Position numbers and translations under genes: made by a program. DNA of 64,000 nucleotides from assembly GCF_001690195.1 (NCBI RefSeq), contig NZ_LZGM01000070.1, forward strand, positions 1 to 64,000, written 5' to 3'. Position 1 is the stretch's first letter; each line of letters opens with the position of its first letter. Shown in pieces: positions 1 to 8,189 of this stretch. The DNA is from Gilliamella sp. wkB108 (GTDB lineage: Bacteria; Pseudomonadota; Gammaproteobacteria; Enterobacterales; Orbaceae). Under the pieces are notes generated by a model. The model saw only the letters and a list, made by a program, of their open reading frames with translations. It was not told the DNA's origin and searched no databases.

Positions 1-775
1 CGCGAATGGCTTCTCTCTTTTTAAACTCACTTCGCTTATTACTTTTGATATCCTCAATAGATTTTGGCGATTGATTAATTGGTAACTTAAACCATGCTTT
101 ATTATATGAGACACCATTTACTTCTTGCCAAAATTTGTCATAGTCGAAATCGAACTTACCTAACTTAACATGAGCTTTATTTTTAACAGCATATATGTTC
201 TCGACCTTAAAAAATTTGGCTATTTCCAAAATTAAAGCCATCATAAGATTGCTGGGTCTAAAACCATAAAAATCCTTAGTTAATTTTTTCAAGACCTCTC
301 TACTGGTGTGTCCTTGCACTCCAGCAATATAAATATCACCAGAAAGTGTAATGGTAAAATGCATAGAAAAAACAAGCTTCTCATCAAAACGCATAATGAC
401 TCTTAGATCCCCCTCTCTAGGGTAAAATGCTGAGGAAAGATATAATGATATTTTAGTATCATTTTTGCCTTCCATTTCTGCCAAGATAACCCCATCAAGA
501 GTAGGAGAGTAAAGTTTATCAACAGCATTTGCATTTATTTTCTGATCTATAAAGTCAATATGAGAATTGAGAATAGATAATTTCTTATTATAGGAAATTT
601 TTTCATTGAGATATTTGTGAAATATTTTTTCGCTCAATGGATAAGGTCTTTCTAATTTGTCGTAGGATAATGGATATACACTTAACTTACATTTTTTTTT
701 AAAATCAGCATAGTTAGATTTATTGAGTGATATTTTTATAAAAAACAAAGTTAAACGTGACTTCATTTTATTCAT
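1..775 (-). CDS. DUF535 (VirK/YbjX family) protein, 3' end cut by window edge
   Basis: The gene starts at ATG 775 and reads off the left edge. It is identical to the first ~258 codons of the complete 276-codon copy at 27714..28544. The product resembles the DUF535/VirK/YbjX family, cytosolic proteins with a poorly defined role, linked in Shigella and Salmonella to virulence and envelope stress. The sequence shows a basic N-terminus, a central region with a GDLRVIMRF stretch and a conserved C-terminal part with FRPSNLMMAL. It lies just outside the left tRNA remnant, the same position the other copy has relative to the right end of the prophage. Whether it belongs to a neighbouring prophage copy or to the chromosome cannot be decided here. 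Confidence 0.8.
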   Translation of the reverse strand, partial: MNKMKSRLTLFFIKISLNKSNYADFKKKCKLSVYPLSYDKLERPYPLSEKIFHKYLNEKISYNKKLSILNSHIDFIDQKINANAVDKLYSPTLDGVILAEMEGKNDTKISLYLSSAFYPREGDLRVIMRFDEKLVFSMHFTITLSGDIYIAGVQGHTSREVLKKLTKDFYGFRPSNLMMALILEIAKFFKVENIYAVKNKAHVKLGKFDFDYDKFWQEVNGVSYNKAWFKLPINQSPKSIEDIKSNKRSEFKKREAIR

Positions 776-1175
776 TTCCTTAATTGTATGACCACAAAAA
801 TGAGAGATTTTCAGGTTATTTTTAATAAACTTTCAAAATTTAAATAATAAGAAGATTAAACAGAGTTTATCATTCATTCCTTTTTGACTATAAATAAACT
901 CATCGGTGAGGTGATGTTTTCGATTTACACATAAACAGATTTATCAACACACATACCTTTAGTTATTATACCGACCAACTGCATAAATTTAAATGGATTG
1001 TATGATAAAATATAAATCAGTTAATCAACAAGGTTATTTTAAAAAGTAACTAAAAATTTAAAGATACTGTTATTCTCAATAAAAAACACCCGCCATTTTA
1101 CCGCCACTTAGTAAAAACTACTCTTTTTTAGATTAAATGTTTTGATGCTAACTTATTGATTATACTGATTTAGAA
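776..1175. other. Non-coding region upstream of the DUF535 gene
   Basis: About 400 AT-rich bases without a convincing gene, identical to 28545..28944. It must hold the DUF535 promoter (leftward). It also contains CGCCATTTTACCGCCA at 1091..1106 and TAACTTATTGATT at 1149..1161. Both have counterparts on the other side of the att core (1319..1334 and 1241..1253), so they may be arm-type sites for the integrase or Cox. Confidence 0.6.
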
Positions 1176-1221
1176 TGGTGGCCCCTACTGGACTTGAACC
1201 AGTGACCAATCGATTATGAGT
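1176..1221 (-). other. attL: displaced 3' part of tRNA-Ile2
   Basis: These 46 bases equal the 3' part of the tRNA-Ile2 gene at 28945..29021 (CCA end through the anticodon region), after which homology stops. This is the usual trace of a phage whose attP carries the tRNA 3' end: the intact tRNA is rebuilt on one side and a remnant is left on the other. The crossover core must lie within this shared segment. Not a functional tRNA. Confidence 0.9.
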
Positions 1222-1503
1222 TTTTTGGAGATATATTTTAAATCAATAAGTTACAATTGAATCTATAAGTTAAAATGACCTATATAGACATATAAAATCA
1301 TATAAGAACATTGTCAATCGCCATTTCACCGCCATTTTGTTGATTCTTGTTTTTGGTGATTTAATTAAATTGATTTGATGCTTGGTGTCTGCTTTTTGGT
1401 TTTTTATTATATTCGATGATTAGTTTGTTTGTTCGGTTGTTGAGATTAAATCAAACATTTTGTTTATTTGGTTTCAATCATAACTTTTAACATTATAGAT
1501 ATT
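1222..1503. promoter_or_regulatory. Phage-side att arm with candidate integrase/Cox sites
   Basis: Between the att core and the integrase stop lie AATCAATAAGTTA (1241..1253), an inverted copy of the 13-mer at 1149..1161, and CGCCATTTCACCGCCA (1319..1334), a near-direct copy of the 16-mer at 28860..28875. In the excised circle these would flank the core on both arms, as arm-type Int and Cox sites do in P2-like attP. The binding role is inference from position and repetition. Confidence 0.5.
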
Positions 1504-2505
1504 TTATAGATTAGTCAGCGGATTTAATCTTACTGCGTCTTCAAAGTGATCTGGAGCAAAGTGAGCGTAGCGCATGGTCATTTTTATGTCAGTGTGTCCC
1601 AAAATTTTTTGTAGGACTAAAATGTTGCCTCCGTTCATCATGAAATGACTGGCAAAAGTGTGACGTAAAACATGGGTTAATTGACGTTCTGGTAGTGCTA
1701 TATCGGCTCGATCAATTGCGGTACGAAATGCGGAATAACAAGGTGTAAATAGTGTTCCTTGTTTTTTGGGAATTTGGTTAAATAGCTCTTCATTAATGGG
1801 AATAGTTCGGTTGCGTTTGCCTTTGGTGTTAATATAGGTGATTTTACCGTCTTTAACTTGAGCGCCTTTTAAATTTTCTGCTTCACTCCACCGCGCGCCA
1901 GTCGCTAAGCAAATTTTGACAATAATGGTTAGATCTGATGCAGTACTTTGCTGACAAGAACTTAGTAATGCGTTAATTTGTTCTTTGCTGAGATAAGCCA
2001 TTTCTTGCTCATCAGTTTTAAATGAACGTATCCGTTCAAGTGGGTTATTATGTTGCCACTCTCCTAGTCTAATTAATTCATTAAACATTGCTTTGAAATA
2101 CGTTAATTCAAGATTCATGGTTCTTGGGGCTACTGTCTTTATACGGCTAGTTCGGAAGATTTCGCCATCAATACGCTTTTGTCGGTAATTGGTGAACTGT
2201 TTTGCTGTAAAATTAGTCGCCAGTGGATCATCCATGCATTCGCAGGCAAATAGCATGGCATTGATGCGTGTTTGGCCATCTTTTAAGGTTTGTCCGTGTA
2301 AAGAGTACCAACTTTTTATCAAATCAGATAAATGTCGTTTGTCAATTTTTTCGTTTAGCCAGGGTTTTTGATTTGCTTGTTCATCAAGGTAATTTTCATA
2401 TGCCATTGCCTCACCTTTGGTCGCAAAACTCTTGCGAATTCGACGACCCCCTGTAAGGTATTTTTCAAATAACCATTTGCCGTTAGACTGTTTTCGGATA
2501 GACAC
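1504..2505 (-). CDS. int: P2-type integrase (tyrosine recombinase)
   Basis: A 333-residue site-specific recombinase that should integrate and excise the prophage at tRNA-Ile2. The N-terminal ~55 residues form an arm-binding type domain, followed by a core-binding SAM-like domain (about 55-165) and the catalytic domain. The tyrosine-recombinase residues are all visible: R205 (ATGARWSEA), H278-x-x-R281, H304 (LGHTD) and nucleophile Y313. Length matches P2 Int (337). It starts at GTG 2505, two bases after the stop of the secreted-protein gene, so the two are probably co-transcribed leftward. The stop lies about 280 bp from the att core, the usual arrangement. Confidence 0.95.
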   Translation of the reverse strand: MSIRKQSNGKWLFEKYLTGGRRIRKSFATKGEAMAYENYLDEQANQKPWLNEKIDKRHLSDLIKSWYSLHGQTLKDGQTRINAMLFACECMDDPLATNFTAKQFTNYRQKRIDGEIFRTSRIKTVAPRTMNLELTYFKAMFNELIRLGEWQHNNPLERIRSFKTDEQEMAYLSKEQINALLSSCQQSTASDLTIIVKICLATGARWSEAENLKGAQVKDGKITYINTKGKRNRTIPINEELFNQIPKKQGTLFTPCYSAFRTAIDRADIALPERQLTHVLRHTFASHFMMNGGNILVLQKILGHTDIKMTMRYAHFAPDHFEDAVRLNPLTNL

Positions 2506-2507
2506 GG

Positions 2508-2945
2508 TTATTCACAAATCTCATCAATTGATAATGTGGAAGGTACATTTCGGTTGTCGGTATATTGAAAACGGAATAAAAAGCGGATGTCGTAAGCGCG
2601 TAGAACATTGACAATATCTTGTTTGCTACAAAATTGACTATTAAGTCCGGCTCTGAGGTTTTCAATAAGATCGACAGTAGGTTTACTTTGGCTGTCTGTT
2701 GGGATGTTATATTCAAATACAACAATTTTATCAACGGCACTGATGTTGGTGACTTCCATTCCTTCATCGATTTTTAATGGGAATTTACCTTTATCACCTA
2801 ATAATGATTTTTTAGCACTATCCGCAAGTGCTTTGGAAATAGTACCAGCAGAAGGAGTAGTGGCAGGTTTAGATTTAGCACCATAGGCAAAAGAAAAAGT
2901 TAATACACCTAGAAATAACACTGCTAATTTGACTATTTTTTTCAT
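2508..2945 (-). CDS. Small secreted protein of unknown function (prophage cargo)
   Basis: A 145-residue protein with a clear Sec signal peptide (basic start, hydrophobic run, cleavage near residue 22 at SFAYGA) and a Lys/Pro/Thr-rich linker, then a mature domain of about 110 residues with two cysteines (QFCSKQ and the C-terminal DEICE) that could form one disulphide. I do not recognise a family. A good ribosome site (AAGGAAG) precedes ATG 2945. It is directly upstream of int in the same transcript, where P2-like phages often carry lysogenic-conversion genes. A periplasmic exclusion or fitness role is possible, but nothing in the sequence proves it. Confidence 0.8.
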   Translation of the reverse strand: MKKIVKLAVLFLGVLTFSFAYGAKSKPATTPSAGTISKALADSAKKSLLGDKGKFPLKIDEGMEVTNISAVDKIVVFEYNIPTDSQSKPTVDLIENLRAGLNSQFCSKQDIVNVLRAYDIRFLFRFQYTDNRNVPSTLSIDEICE

Positions 2946-3820
2946 TTTTTCTTCCTTAATTTTAATTTTTATTTATTACTTTAATATAAATATATCCCGG
3001 TAAAATAGCGTTATCTTTATATTACCGGGAGTTTGAGATTCCATTTTTAAGGTCTATTTATTTTTGGCCAAAAGTTAATTTGCCATAGCCAATTTATCGA
3101 TTTTGTTCACTATTTTATACAAAAATGAATTAAATTACTTTAAAAATTTATGTGTTTAATTTTAATACCTATTACCAATCAAACTTGAGATTTTGAAATA
3201 AAAATTGCCATTATCAGATAGTTGTATGTGATATTTAATATTTGAGATACCCTCTTTGGTACTCGAGACGTAGTTTTGTGAGCTATTGGTCGTCAGATGT
3301 TGATAAGAATTTTATAAAAAATTATTAAATCGAATTGATTTTATTTAGGTTTGATTGGTTAAGTAGCATCGCATATCCTTTATTTTTAAACGTTTTAGGT
3401 CATTTTTTTACTATTTAATGGAACCTTTTATCTTACTATTTAAGTGAGATGATAAGACAATACTATGTAAGCAAAGGATGTATACCTATTCCTGATAGGT
3501 AGAGCCAATATCGTTGGTAATAAGAAAGTAAAAACCTATTTTACTTATTTTAATAAGCTAGTGAAAAAAATCGCTTCATCTTATTAAGATGCTAACGATT
3601 AAACAGACTTGATTACTATTGTAGCCAATATTATAGAGCCGACCAGCTCACCAATAGTAACCAACCATAGGAGACGATAAATATTAGGATAAAATTTACT
3701 TCTCCTTGATTTAAGAACCTACCGACACTAAAAAGTGGAATAGGTGATCATGCATATATAAAATTGTTTATCTGCGACTTGAGTACGATATTTCTTTATT
3801 TAGAAATTTGCAGGAAAGTA
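2946..3820. other. 875-bp non-coding stretch between secreted-protein and repressor genes
   Basis: No ORF of useful length on either strand. Visible structure: a 9-bp inverted repeat TCCCGGTAA/TTACCGGGA (2995..3003 and 3022..3030) just upstream of the secreted-protein gene, and a short hairpin TACCTAT/ATAGGTA at 3483..3501. It should hold the promoter of the secreted-protein/int transcript and the 3' end of the repressor transcript. A small RNA or decayed genes are possible. Confidence 0.5.
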
Positions 3821-4177
3821 CTAAATTAATTTCCCTTTTAATTCAATAAATTCTTGTTCAGTAATTGCTCCTATTTCTTTTAAGTTAGCTAAACGCTCTA
3901 GTTTGGCTAATGTTTCTTCTGAAATAATCGTTTCTTTCGCTTCAACCAATGGATTAAAGTCACCTTCGCCGGTTGCTAACCATTGTAAGGAGGCTCCGGT
4001 TTCGTCCATACATTTTACAACGAGATCCGAAGGAAACAGATCGCGTCTATAACGAATAGATAGACTTGCCGCTGAAGTACCTAAATAGTTGCTGTATTCC
4101 ACTTTTGATTTAAAGCCATAGGCTTGAATGATTCTATCCAGCACTTTGGCTCCACCAGAATTAAAATTAATGCTCAT
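3821..4177 (-). CDS. CI-type lysogeny repressor with C-terminal SHOCT-like motif
   Basis: 118 residues. Residues 1-72 match the phage CI helix-turn-helix family typical of 186/P2 relatives (VLDRIIQAYGFKSK, then RRDLFPSDLVVKCMDETGAS, then WLATGEG). There is no S24 peptidase domain, so RecA-driven self-cleavage is not expected. The last ~28 residues (LERLANLKEIGAITEQEF) look like a SHOCT motif, a short oligomerisation-type module, here in place of the usual CI C-terminal domain. It is divergent from cox, with palindromic operators between them (4184..4241), the first lying 7 bp from its own start, so autoregulation is likely. Function as prophage repressor follows from family and position. Confidence 0.88.
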   Translation of the reverse strand: MSINFNSGGAKVLDRIIQAYGFKSKVEYSNYLGTSAASLSIRYRRDLFPSDLVVKCMDETGASLQWLATGEGDFNPLVEAKETIISEETLAKLERLANLKEIGAITEQEFIELKGKLI

Positions 4178-4183
4178 AATAAA

Positions 4184-4241
4184 TTAAGCCTAGATTAAAA
4201 AAATAATTAAAATATCATTGACATTAAGCTTAGCTTAATGT
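4184..4241. promoter_or_regulatory. Repressor operators between the repressor and cox genes
   Basis: Two related palindromes occur here: TTAAGCCTAGATTAA at 4184..4198 and TTAAGCTTAGCTTAA at 4224..4238. The second sits in a perfect 9-3-9 inverted repeat (4221..4241). A TTGACA hexamer at 4218..4223 overlaps the second palindrome, so bound repressor would block the rightward early promoter. The same motif recurs twice in front of ogr (27362..27398). Repressor binding is inferred. Confidence 0.75.
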
Positions 4242-4320
4242 TAATTTATACAAAGTTTAAGTTACGTTATATATAAACATATAAAAACATATTAATATAT
4301 TCAGCTAGGAATAATGCACC

Positions 4321-4560
4321 ATGACGACGCCAATTTCAATCACTATTTCAGCACCTTATGTGACCGTTGACGAGTTTGCTCGTGTTTCAGGTATGAATCC
4401 CCGTACTGTGAAGAAATATGTTCATGAGGGATTACTACCGACCCGCAAAAAGAAAATCACCGGCAGACATGATCGCTCAACTACTTTAATTAATATGACG
4501 GCTCTTACGCTTGAAGGTGCCAAGGCTTTTAATCCCGAATTGAATTTAAAAGAGGAATAA
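4321..4560 (+). CDS. cox: Cox-like excisionase/regulator
   Basis: 79 residues with an MerR/excisionase-type helix-turn-helix (VTVDEFARVSGMNPRTVKKYV, then a wing with GLLPTRKK). In P2-like phages Cox directs excision together with Int and represses the lysogenic promoter. Here it is the first gene of the rightward early operon, divergent from the repressor. Its stop overlaps the start of the next small ORF (TAATG), so translation is probably coupled. Slightly shorter than P2 Cox (91). The assignment rests on size, HTH type and position. Confidence 0.85.
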   Translation: MTTPISITISAPYVTVDEFARVSGMNPRTVKKYVHEGLLPTRKKKITGRHDRSTTLINMTALTLEGAKAFNPELNLKEE

Positions 4561-4715
4561 TGATGAGCCAAGCTATCTATTTGAGTAGTAAAACCACTAA
4601 TAAACCAACCGTTATTTTTATTCAGGTCAATAAACACAATCAATGTGGGTGGCTCGAAAAACCTGATGGTAAACATATCAAATTATGTATGACAAACAAA
4701 GTCGCGAGTAAGTGA
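4560..4715 (+). CDS. Small early phage protein, unknown function
   Basis: A 51-codon ORF whose ATG overlaps the cox stop codon (TAATGATG), the arrangement expected of a coupled gene. It encodes a basic, partly hydrophobic peptide with two cysteines (NQCGWLEKPDG and KLCMTNK). I recognise no family. The overlap and the P2-like habit of packing small ORFs after cox support it being real. No independent ribosome site is evident. Confidence 0.55.
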   Translation: MMSQAIYLSSKTTNKPTVIFIQVNKHNQCGWLEKPDGKHIKLCMTNKVASK

Positions 4716-4835
4716 ACTGTCGTTAAACGTCAATAGTCTTTTCTAATCATTGCTATCTATTGGTTCTGAAAAGTGCTGTTGACATGTTAATAAAGGCACT
4801 TTCATCAGTCAACTTACGTCAATAGAGGAATTCAT

Positions 4836-5156
4836 ATGAATAACATTGAACAAGCACGTCAGCTTGAACATATTCGAAAGCTCTATCAGCTCATTAACGG
4901 TAATCGTAGTTTAGTACGTAGTAATTTTAATCGTTTAAAGCCAGGACAAAAGAGATTGCTGTTAGCTGCTTCAGGGATCCAACCTCGTTCGATGATAATT
5001 TATAACTCAAATAGTCAATTTTCACATACTTTTGGGATGAATTTTGATGATTTGACAGATAAGGAACTGGATGATTTGAGTAAAGGGTTACGTCGCTTAC
5101 AAGCAATTATTGACATATTTTCACACTGTGAACAACAAGATTTTATTAAACAATAA
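4836..5156 (+). CDS. Early phage protein of unknown function
   Basis: 106 residues, hydrophilic and predicted mainly helical (RSNFNRLKPGQKRLLLAAS, then DDLTDKELDDLSKGLRR). No family that I can name with confidence. It starts after an AGAGGA ribosome site at ATG 4836. A TTGACA-like element lies about 50 bp upstream, so a second early promoter is possible. It sits in the P2 early region (cox..B..A), whose small genes affect replication or host takeover. Confidence 0.75.
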   Translation: MNNIEQARQLEHIRKLYQLINGNRSLVRSNFNRLKPGQKRLLLAASGIQPRSMIIYNSNSQFSHTFGMNFDDLTDKELDDLSKGLRRLQAIIDIFSHCEQQDFIKQ

Positions 5157-5200
5157 CCGAGTTATTTGATAATTAATCATACAATTATAAGGAAGCAAAA

Positions 5201-5416
5201 ATGGATATGACACAACTAAAAGGCGAAACATTGCTACAGGTACTAAATCAAGTTAGAAGCGAGACTAAACATGATTTATGTCATTTTTTTAATCTGCGCT
5301 TACAACAGATTGGTAGCTATATTTTAATCCAACAATTATCACCTAGCGAAGCTAATGAGTTGCTTTGTCAAGAAGCCGAAAAACTACGCTATCAAAATTA
5401 CGAGACCGAAGCCTAA
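5201..5416 (+). CDS. Small P2-type early protein (DUF2732-like)
   Basis: 71 residues, helical, with the ending SPSEANELLCQEAEKLR. Small proteins of this kind (DUF2732-like) sit before the TraR/DksA-like gene in P2 relatives. An AAGGAAG ribosome site precedes ATG 5201. The stop overlaps the next start by one base (TAATG), showing an operon with coupled translation. Molecular function unknown; family name from recall of the pattern only. Confidence 0.7.
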   Translation: MDMTQLKGETLLQVLNQVRSETKHDLCHFFNLRLQQIGSYILIQQLSPSEANELLCQEAEKLRYQNYETEA

Positions 5417-5622
5417 TGCGAGATGTTATCGATCGAGCCAATGACCTTGCCCAACTGGAACTCGACAACCTGATTGCTAATCGAAAAACGTTTCAAGGTG
5501 AATCGGCTACACATTGTATTGAATGCGATGAACCTATTCCTGAAAAACGCCGTCAGCTATTAAAAGGTTGTCAGTTGTGCGTAGATTGCCAACGTTTAAA
5601 AGAAAAATTAGCTAAAAGATAG
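5416..5622 (+). CDS. TraR/DksA-type zinc-finger protein
   Basis: 68 residues. The DksA zinc finger is complete: C34-x2-C37, then 17 residues, C55-x2-C58, with an extra Cys at 52. Short TraR-like proteins bind in the RNA polymerase secondary channel and mimic DksA/ppGpp. P2-like phages carry one in the early operon. The start at ATG 5416 is chosen because it overlaps the previous stop and gives the normal TraR length; an upstream in-frame ATG at 5365 would lie entirely inside the previous gene. 19 bp precede the replicase gene. Confidence 0.85.
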   Translation: MRDVIDRANDLAQLELDNLIANRKTFQGESATHCIECDEPIPEKRRQLLKGCQLCVDCQRLKEKLAKR

Positions 5623-5641
5623 CGCTCAGAGATCACACACC

Positions 5642-7801
5642 ATGACCACACTTATAACAAGCTTGCCACCGCTTGCCGTTAAGGATAAGCATAAGTTATT
5701 TTTGGCTATGCAGGATTATTATGACAAAATCGGGCGGTTTTTGCCCAATAAACAGATAATCAGAACGCCAATAACAGCGCCAATTTCATGCAAAAAAATG
5801 CCACACGCTATTAGTTATAATGAGGTCAAATTGTGGCAAGCCGATCCGGAAGATCATGAATTTCGAACCAAATATTTAGCCGATCTACCCGATTTTTTAA
5901 GTAGCTATTTTGCTAATAAATATATAAAACTCTTACAGAGTCAAGGCCGCCAAGCTGCCAATAGCTTTTTACGTCATACACTTGGCGGTAATATTCATGC
6001 CCGTCTTAATTTAGTTAACCAACAATATAAAACCAATAAATCCAGTGCATTATCGATTAATTTTGCCAGTGAATTTGCTAAACTTCCCACTTTAACGCCT
6101 CATTGTATAAATGAATTAAGTGTTGAGATAGCGCATTATTTAGAAAAGCACATTCAACATTTACTTGATGATCGAACTTTTTGCCTATCAGCCAATGAAA
6201 TTGATGCCCACAGTTTGGAACATAAATTATATGTCGCGATTTTAGTTGAACTTAAAGGGATTAATATTGATCCACCCTACTTTAATGATTATAAAAATGG
6301 CAAATTGACTAATGACAATTGTGTCAGAGCGTTAGCAAAAATAACCAATCAAGAGTGGTGGCAAAAAAAATTAAAAACTCGCCGCGACTATCAACACGAA
6401 CATTTAGCGATAGCAGTTGGTCAAGTGCAAAAAAAGGCCTCTGCTTATGCTAGCCGAACTTGTCAATCAGAGTGGCGAGAACAGAAACGCCGTAACCAAA
6501 AATATCTCCAAAAAATGGCTATCGAAAACGAACAAACCGGAGAACAAATTCCGCTTGATTTACAAGTCTATAAATCGATTACCAATCCTGCAATAAGGCG
6601 TGTTGAATTAATGACACGCATGCGTGGTTTTGAAGATCTTGCCGATGAGATGGGTTATCACGGTGCATTTATTACCTTAACGGCTCCTTCCAAATATCAT
6701 AGTACTTACGCTAAAGGTGGTTTTGTTGAAAATTGGCAAGGAAACAATCCGCGCGAGACTCAGGCTTATTTATGTAAAATCTGGTCACGCATTCGGGCTA
6801 AACTTAATCGAGAGCAGATCAAATTTTTTGGCTTTCGTGTTGCTGAGCCACATCATGACGGCACGCCACATTGGCATATTTTGATTTTTATGCGGCCGGA
6901 ACATTTAGCCCAAGCTTTTAAAATCATGTGGATTTACGCCATGGATGAAGATAGTGAAGAAAAAGGCGCATCAATCAATCGCTTTGAATTTAAAGATATC
7001 GATAAGCAAAAAGGTTCGGCAACAGGTTATATCGCTAAGTATATTGCCAAAAACATAGACGGTTATGCACTAGATAATGAAATTGATGATCAAACGGGTA
7101 AAAATCTCAAACAGACAGCAAAAGCGATAAGTGCGTGGGCCAGTCGCTGGAAGATCCGCCAATTTCAGCAGTTAGGTGGAGCGCCGGTCAGTGTCTGGCG
7201 TGAGTTACGTCGATTAAAAAATCAAAAAGTGGCTAATCAGATAATCGATCCAATCTTAGCTTCAGCCGATATTGGTGATTGGGCTGCTTATACTGTTCAT
7301 CAAGGTGGTCCATTAGTGCCACGCAAAGATCTTAAAGTCAGACTAGCTTATGAAGAAAAGCTGAACCAATATGAAGAGCCTTTTAAAAAAATTAAAGGCA
7401 TATTTGCGCCTATTATTGGCTTAGCGTCTTTTATCTGCACAAGGCTTATTAACTGGAAATTGGTACCAAAGCAAAAATCAACTCAGGATGTTGACCTTAA
7501 ACATCGAGCGAAACGCTCGCCTTGGAGTTCTGTCAATAACTGTACGCCACAAGATCTTTCATTGAAAGCAGATCATCAGATAACAGAACGGCAAATAATA
7601 GAGCAACAGTTAAAAATAATTGGTGTACCTAACGATGATCTAACCATAAACCGACTTTATTTGCGACAAAATATAAAAATTAATGCTAAACAGTACTTAA
7701 AATTGGATAACCAGCTTAATGGTGTACACCTGATTATTAGTCAAGCACCAGTTAGAACAATAAAGCAACAATCTGACGAAGTCATTGAATTTGAGTTTTA
7801 A
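5642..7801 (+). CDS. A: Replication protein gpA (HUH rolling-circle endonuclease)
   Basis: 719 residues (P2 A is 761). Phage_GPA family: nicks the phage origin and starts rolling-circle replication with the host Rep helicase and polymerase III. Visible catalytic elements are the HUH motif (TPHWHILIF, H410 and H412) and two tyrosines, Y463 and Y467, in GYIAKYIAKN, the two-Tyr signature of this superfamily. N-terminal ~320 residues are accessory; the C-terminus past ~600 is variable. It is the last gene of the early operon. In P2 the origin lies inside this gene; I could not locate the nick site. Apparently intact, so the element may still replicate after excision. Confidence 0.95.
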   Translation: MTTLITSLPPLAVKDKHKLFLAMQDYYDKIGRFLPNKQIIRTPITAPISCKKMPHAISYNEVKLWQADPEDHEFRTKYLADLPDFLSSYFANKYIKLLQSQGRQAANSFLRHTLGGNIHARLNLVNQQYKTNKSSALSINFASEFAKLPTLTPHCINELSVEIAHYLEKHIQHLLDDRTFCLSANEIDAHSLEHKLYVAILVELKGINIDPPYFNDYKNGKLTNDNCVRALAKITNQEWWQKKLKTRRDYQHEHLAIAVGQVQKKASAYASRTCQSEWREQKRRNQKYLQKMAIENEQTGEQIPLDLQVYKSITNPAIRRVELMTRMRGFEDLADEMGYHGAFITLTAPSKYHSTYAKGGFVENWQGNNPRETQAYLCKIWSRIRAKLNREQIKFFGFRVAEPHHDGTPHWHILIFMRPEHLAQAFKIMWIYAMDEDSEEKGASINRFEFKDIDKQKGSATGYIAKYIAKNIDGYALDNEIDDQTGKNLKQTAKAISAWASRWKIRQFQQLGGAPVSVWRELRRLKNQKVANQIIDPILASADIGDWAAYTVHQGGPLVPRKDLKVRLAYEEKLNQYEEPFKKIKGIFAPIIGLASFICTRLINWKLVPKQKSTQDVDLKHRAKRSPWSSVNNCTPQDLSLKADHQITERQIIEQQLKIIGVPNDDLTINRLYLRQNIKINAKQYLKLDNQLNGVHLIISQAPVRTIKQQSDEVIEFEF

Positions 7802-8131
7802 TAAAGTTGGAAAGATGTTTCAGGTTAACCCTACGTCTTAATATAAAGTTAAAATATGATTTAAGGAGAATGCCATGTAATACGGCTATTTTTAGCAATA
7901 AATTTGTAAAATTTGGTAAAGAATTGCATGCCAGAAAAGCTAAAACGAATTAGCAATATCCTTGAGTTTTCAGGCAAAAACGGCTAATTGAGCTATTTAC
8001 TAAAAAAAATGCTATACCAATTAGGGATCTGTTTTGACTCAGTATTTGTGGTTAGAATAACTTAAGAATATAGAGAAACAGATAATTAATTTTAGTAATT
8101 TACAGATGATCACAATTTTACAAAATGTTAC
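7802..8131. other. Non-coding stretch after gpA, with a dispersed-repeat copy
   Basis: No useful ORF. At 7810..7847 it carries a copy of a dispersed element (core GATGTTTCAGGTTA) found elsewhere in the window at 8926..8966 (inverted), 30834..30867 and 50025..50400. At 7863..7880 a strong ribosome site (AAGGAG) is followed by ATG immediately followed by TAA, probably the scar of a lost gene. Confidence 0.6.
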
Positions 8132-8173
8132 TTGATCACCACGGTAAATATTATATACTGTATATATATACAG
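8132..8173 (+). promoter_or_regulatory. LexA-controlled promoter (SOS box)
   Basis: CTGTATATATATACAG at 8158..8173 is a perfect LexA palindrome (CTGT-N8-ACAG with the AT-alternating centre of the enterobacterial consensus). It overlaps a promoter with -35 TTGATC (8132..8137) and -10 TATACT (8154..8159), 16-bp spacer. LexA would block the promoter until DNA damage. It drives the 59-codon ORF at 8190. Confidence 0.88.
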
Positions 8174-8189
8174 CTAAGAGGGTAAAAAA

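Larger units (their letters stand above)
1..1221. repeat. Left copy of a 1221-bp perfect direct repeat
   Basis: This stretch matches 27770..28990 base for base wherever I compared it (both ends and several interior blocks). It diverges at 1222, where the left copy continues with a T run and the right copy with the rest of tRNA-Ile2. It contains most of a DUF535 gene, its upstream region and the 3' part of a tRNA gene. An ordinary att duplication is only tens of bases, so the length needs another explanation such as a tandem prophage, cargo capture or assembly. The left limit is the window edge, so the repeat may be longer. Confidence 0.95.

Noticed and set aside
826-925. PhoP box upstream of the DUF535 gene
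   Set aside because: Only one TGTTTA half-site with a poor second half; not better than chance in such AT-rich DNA.
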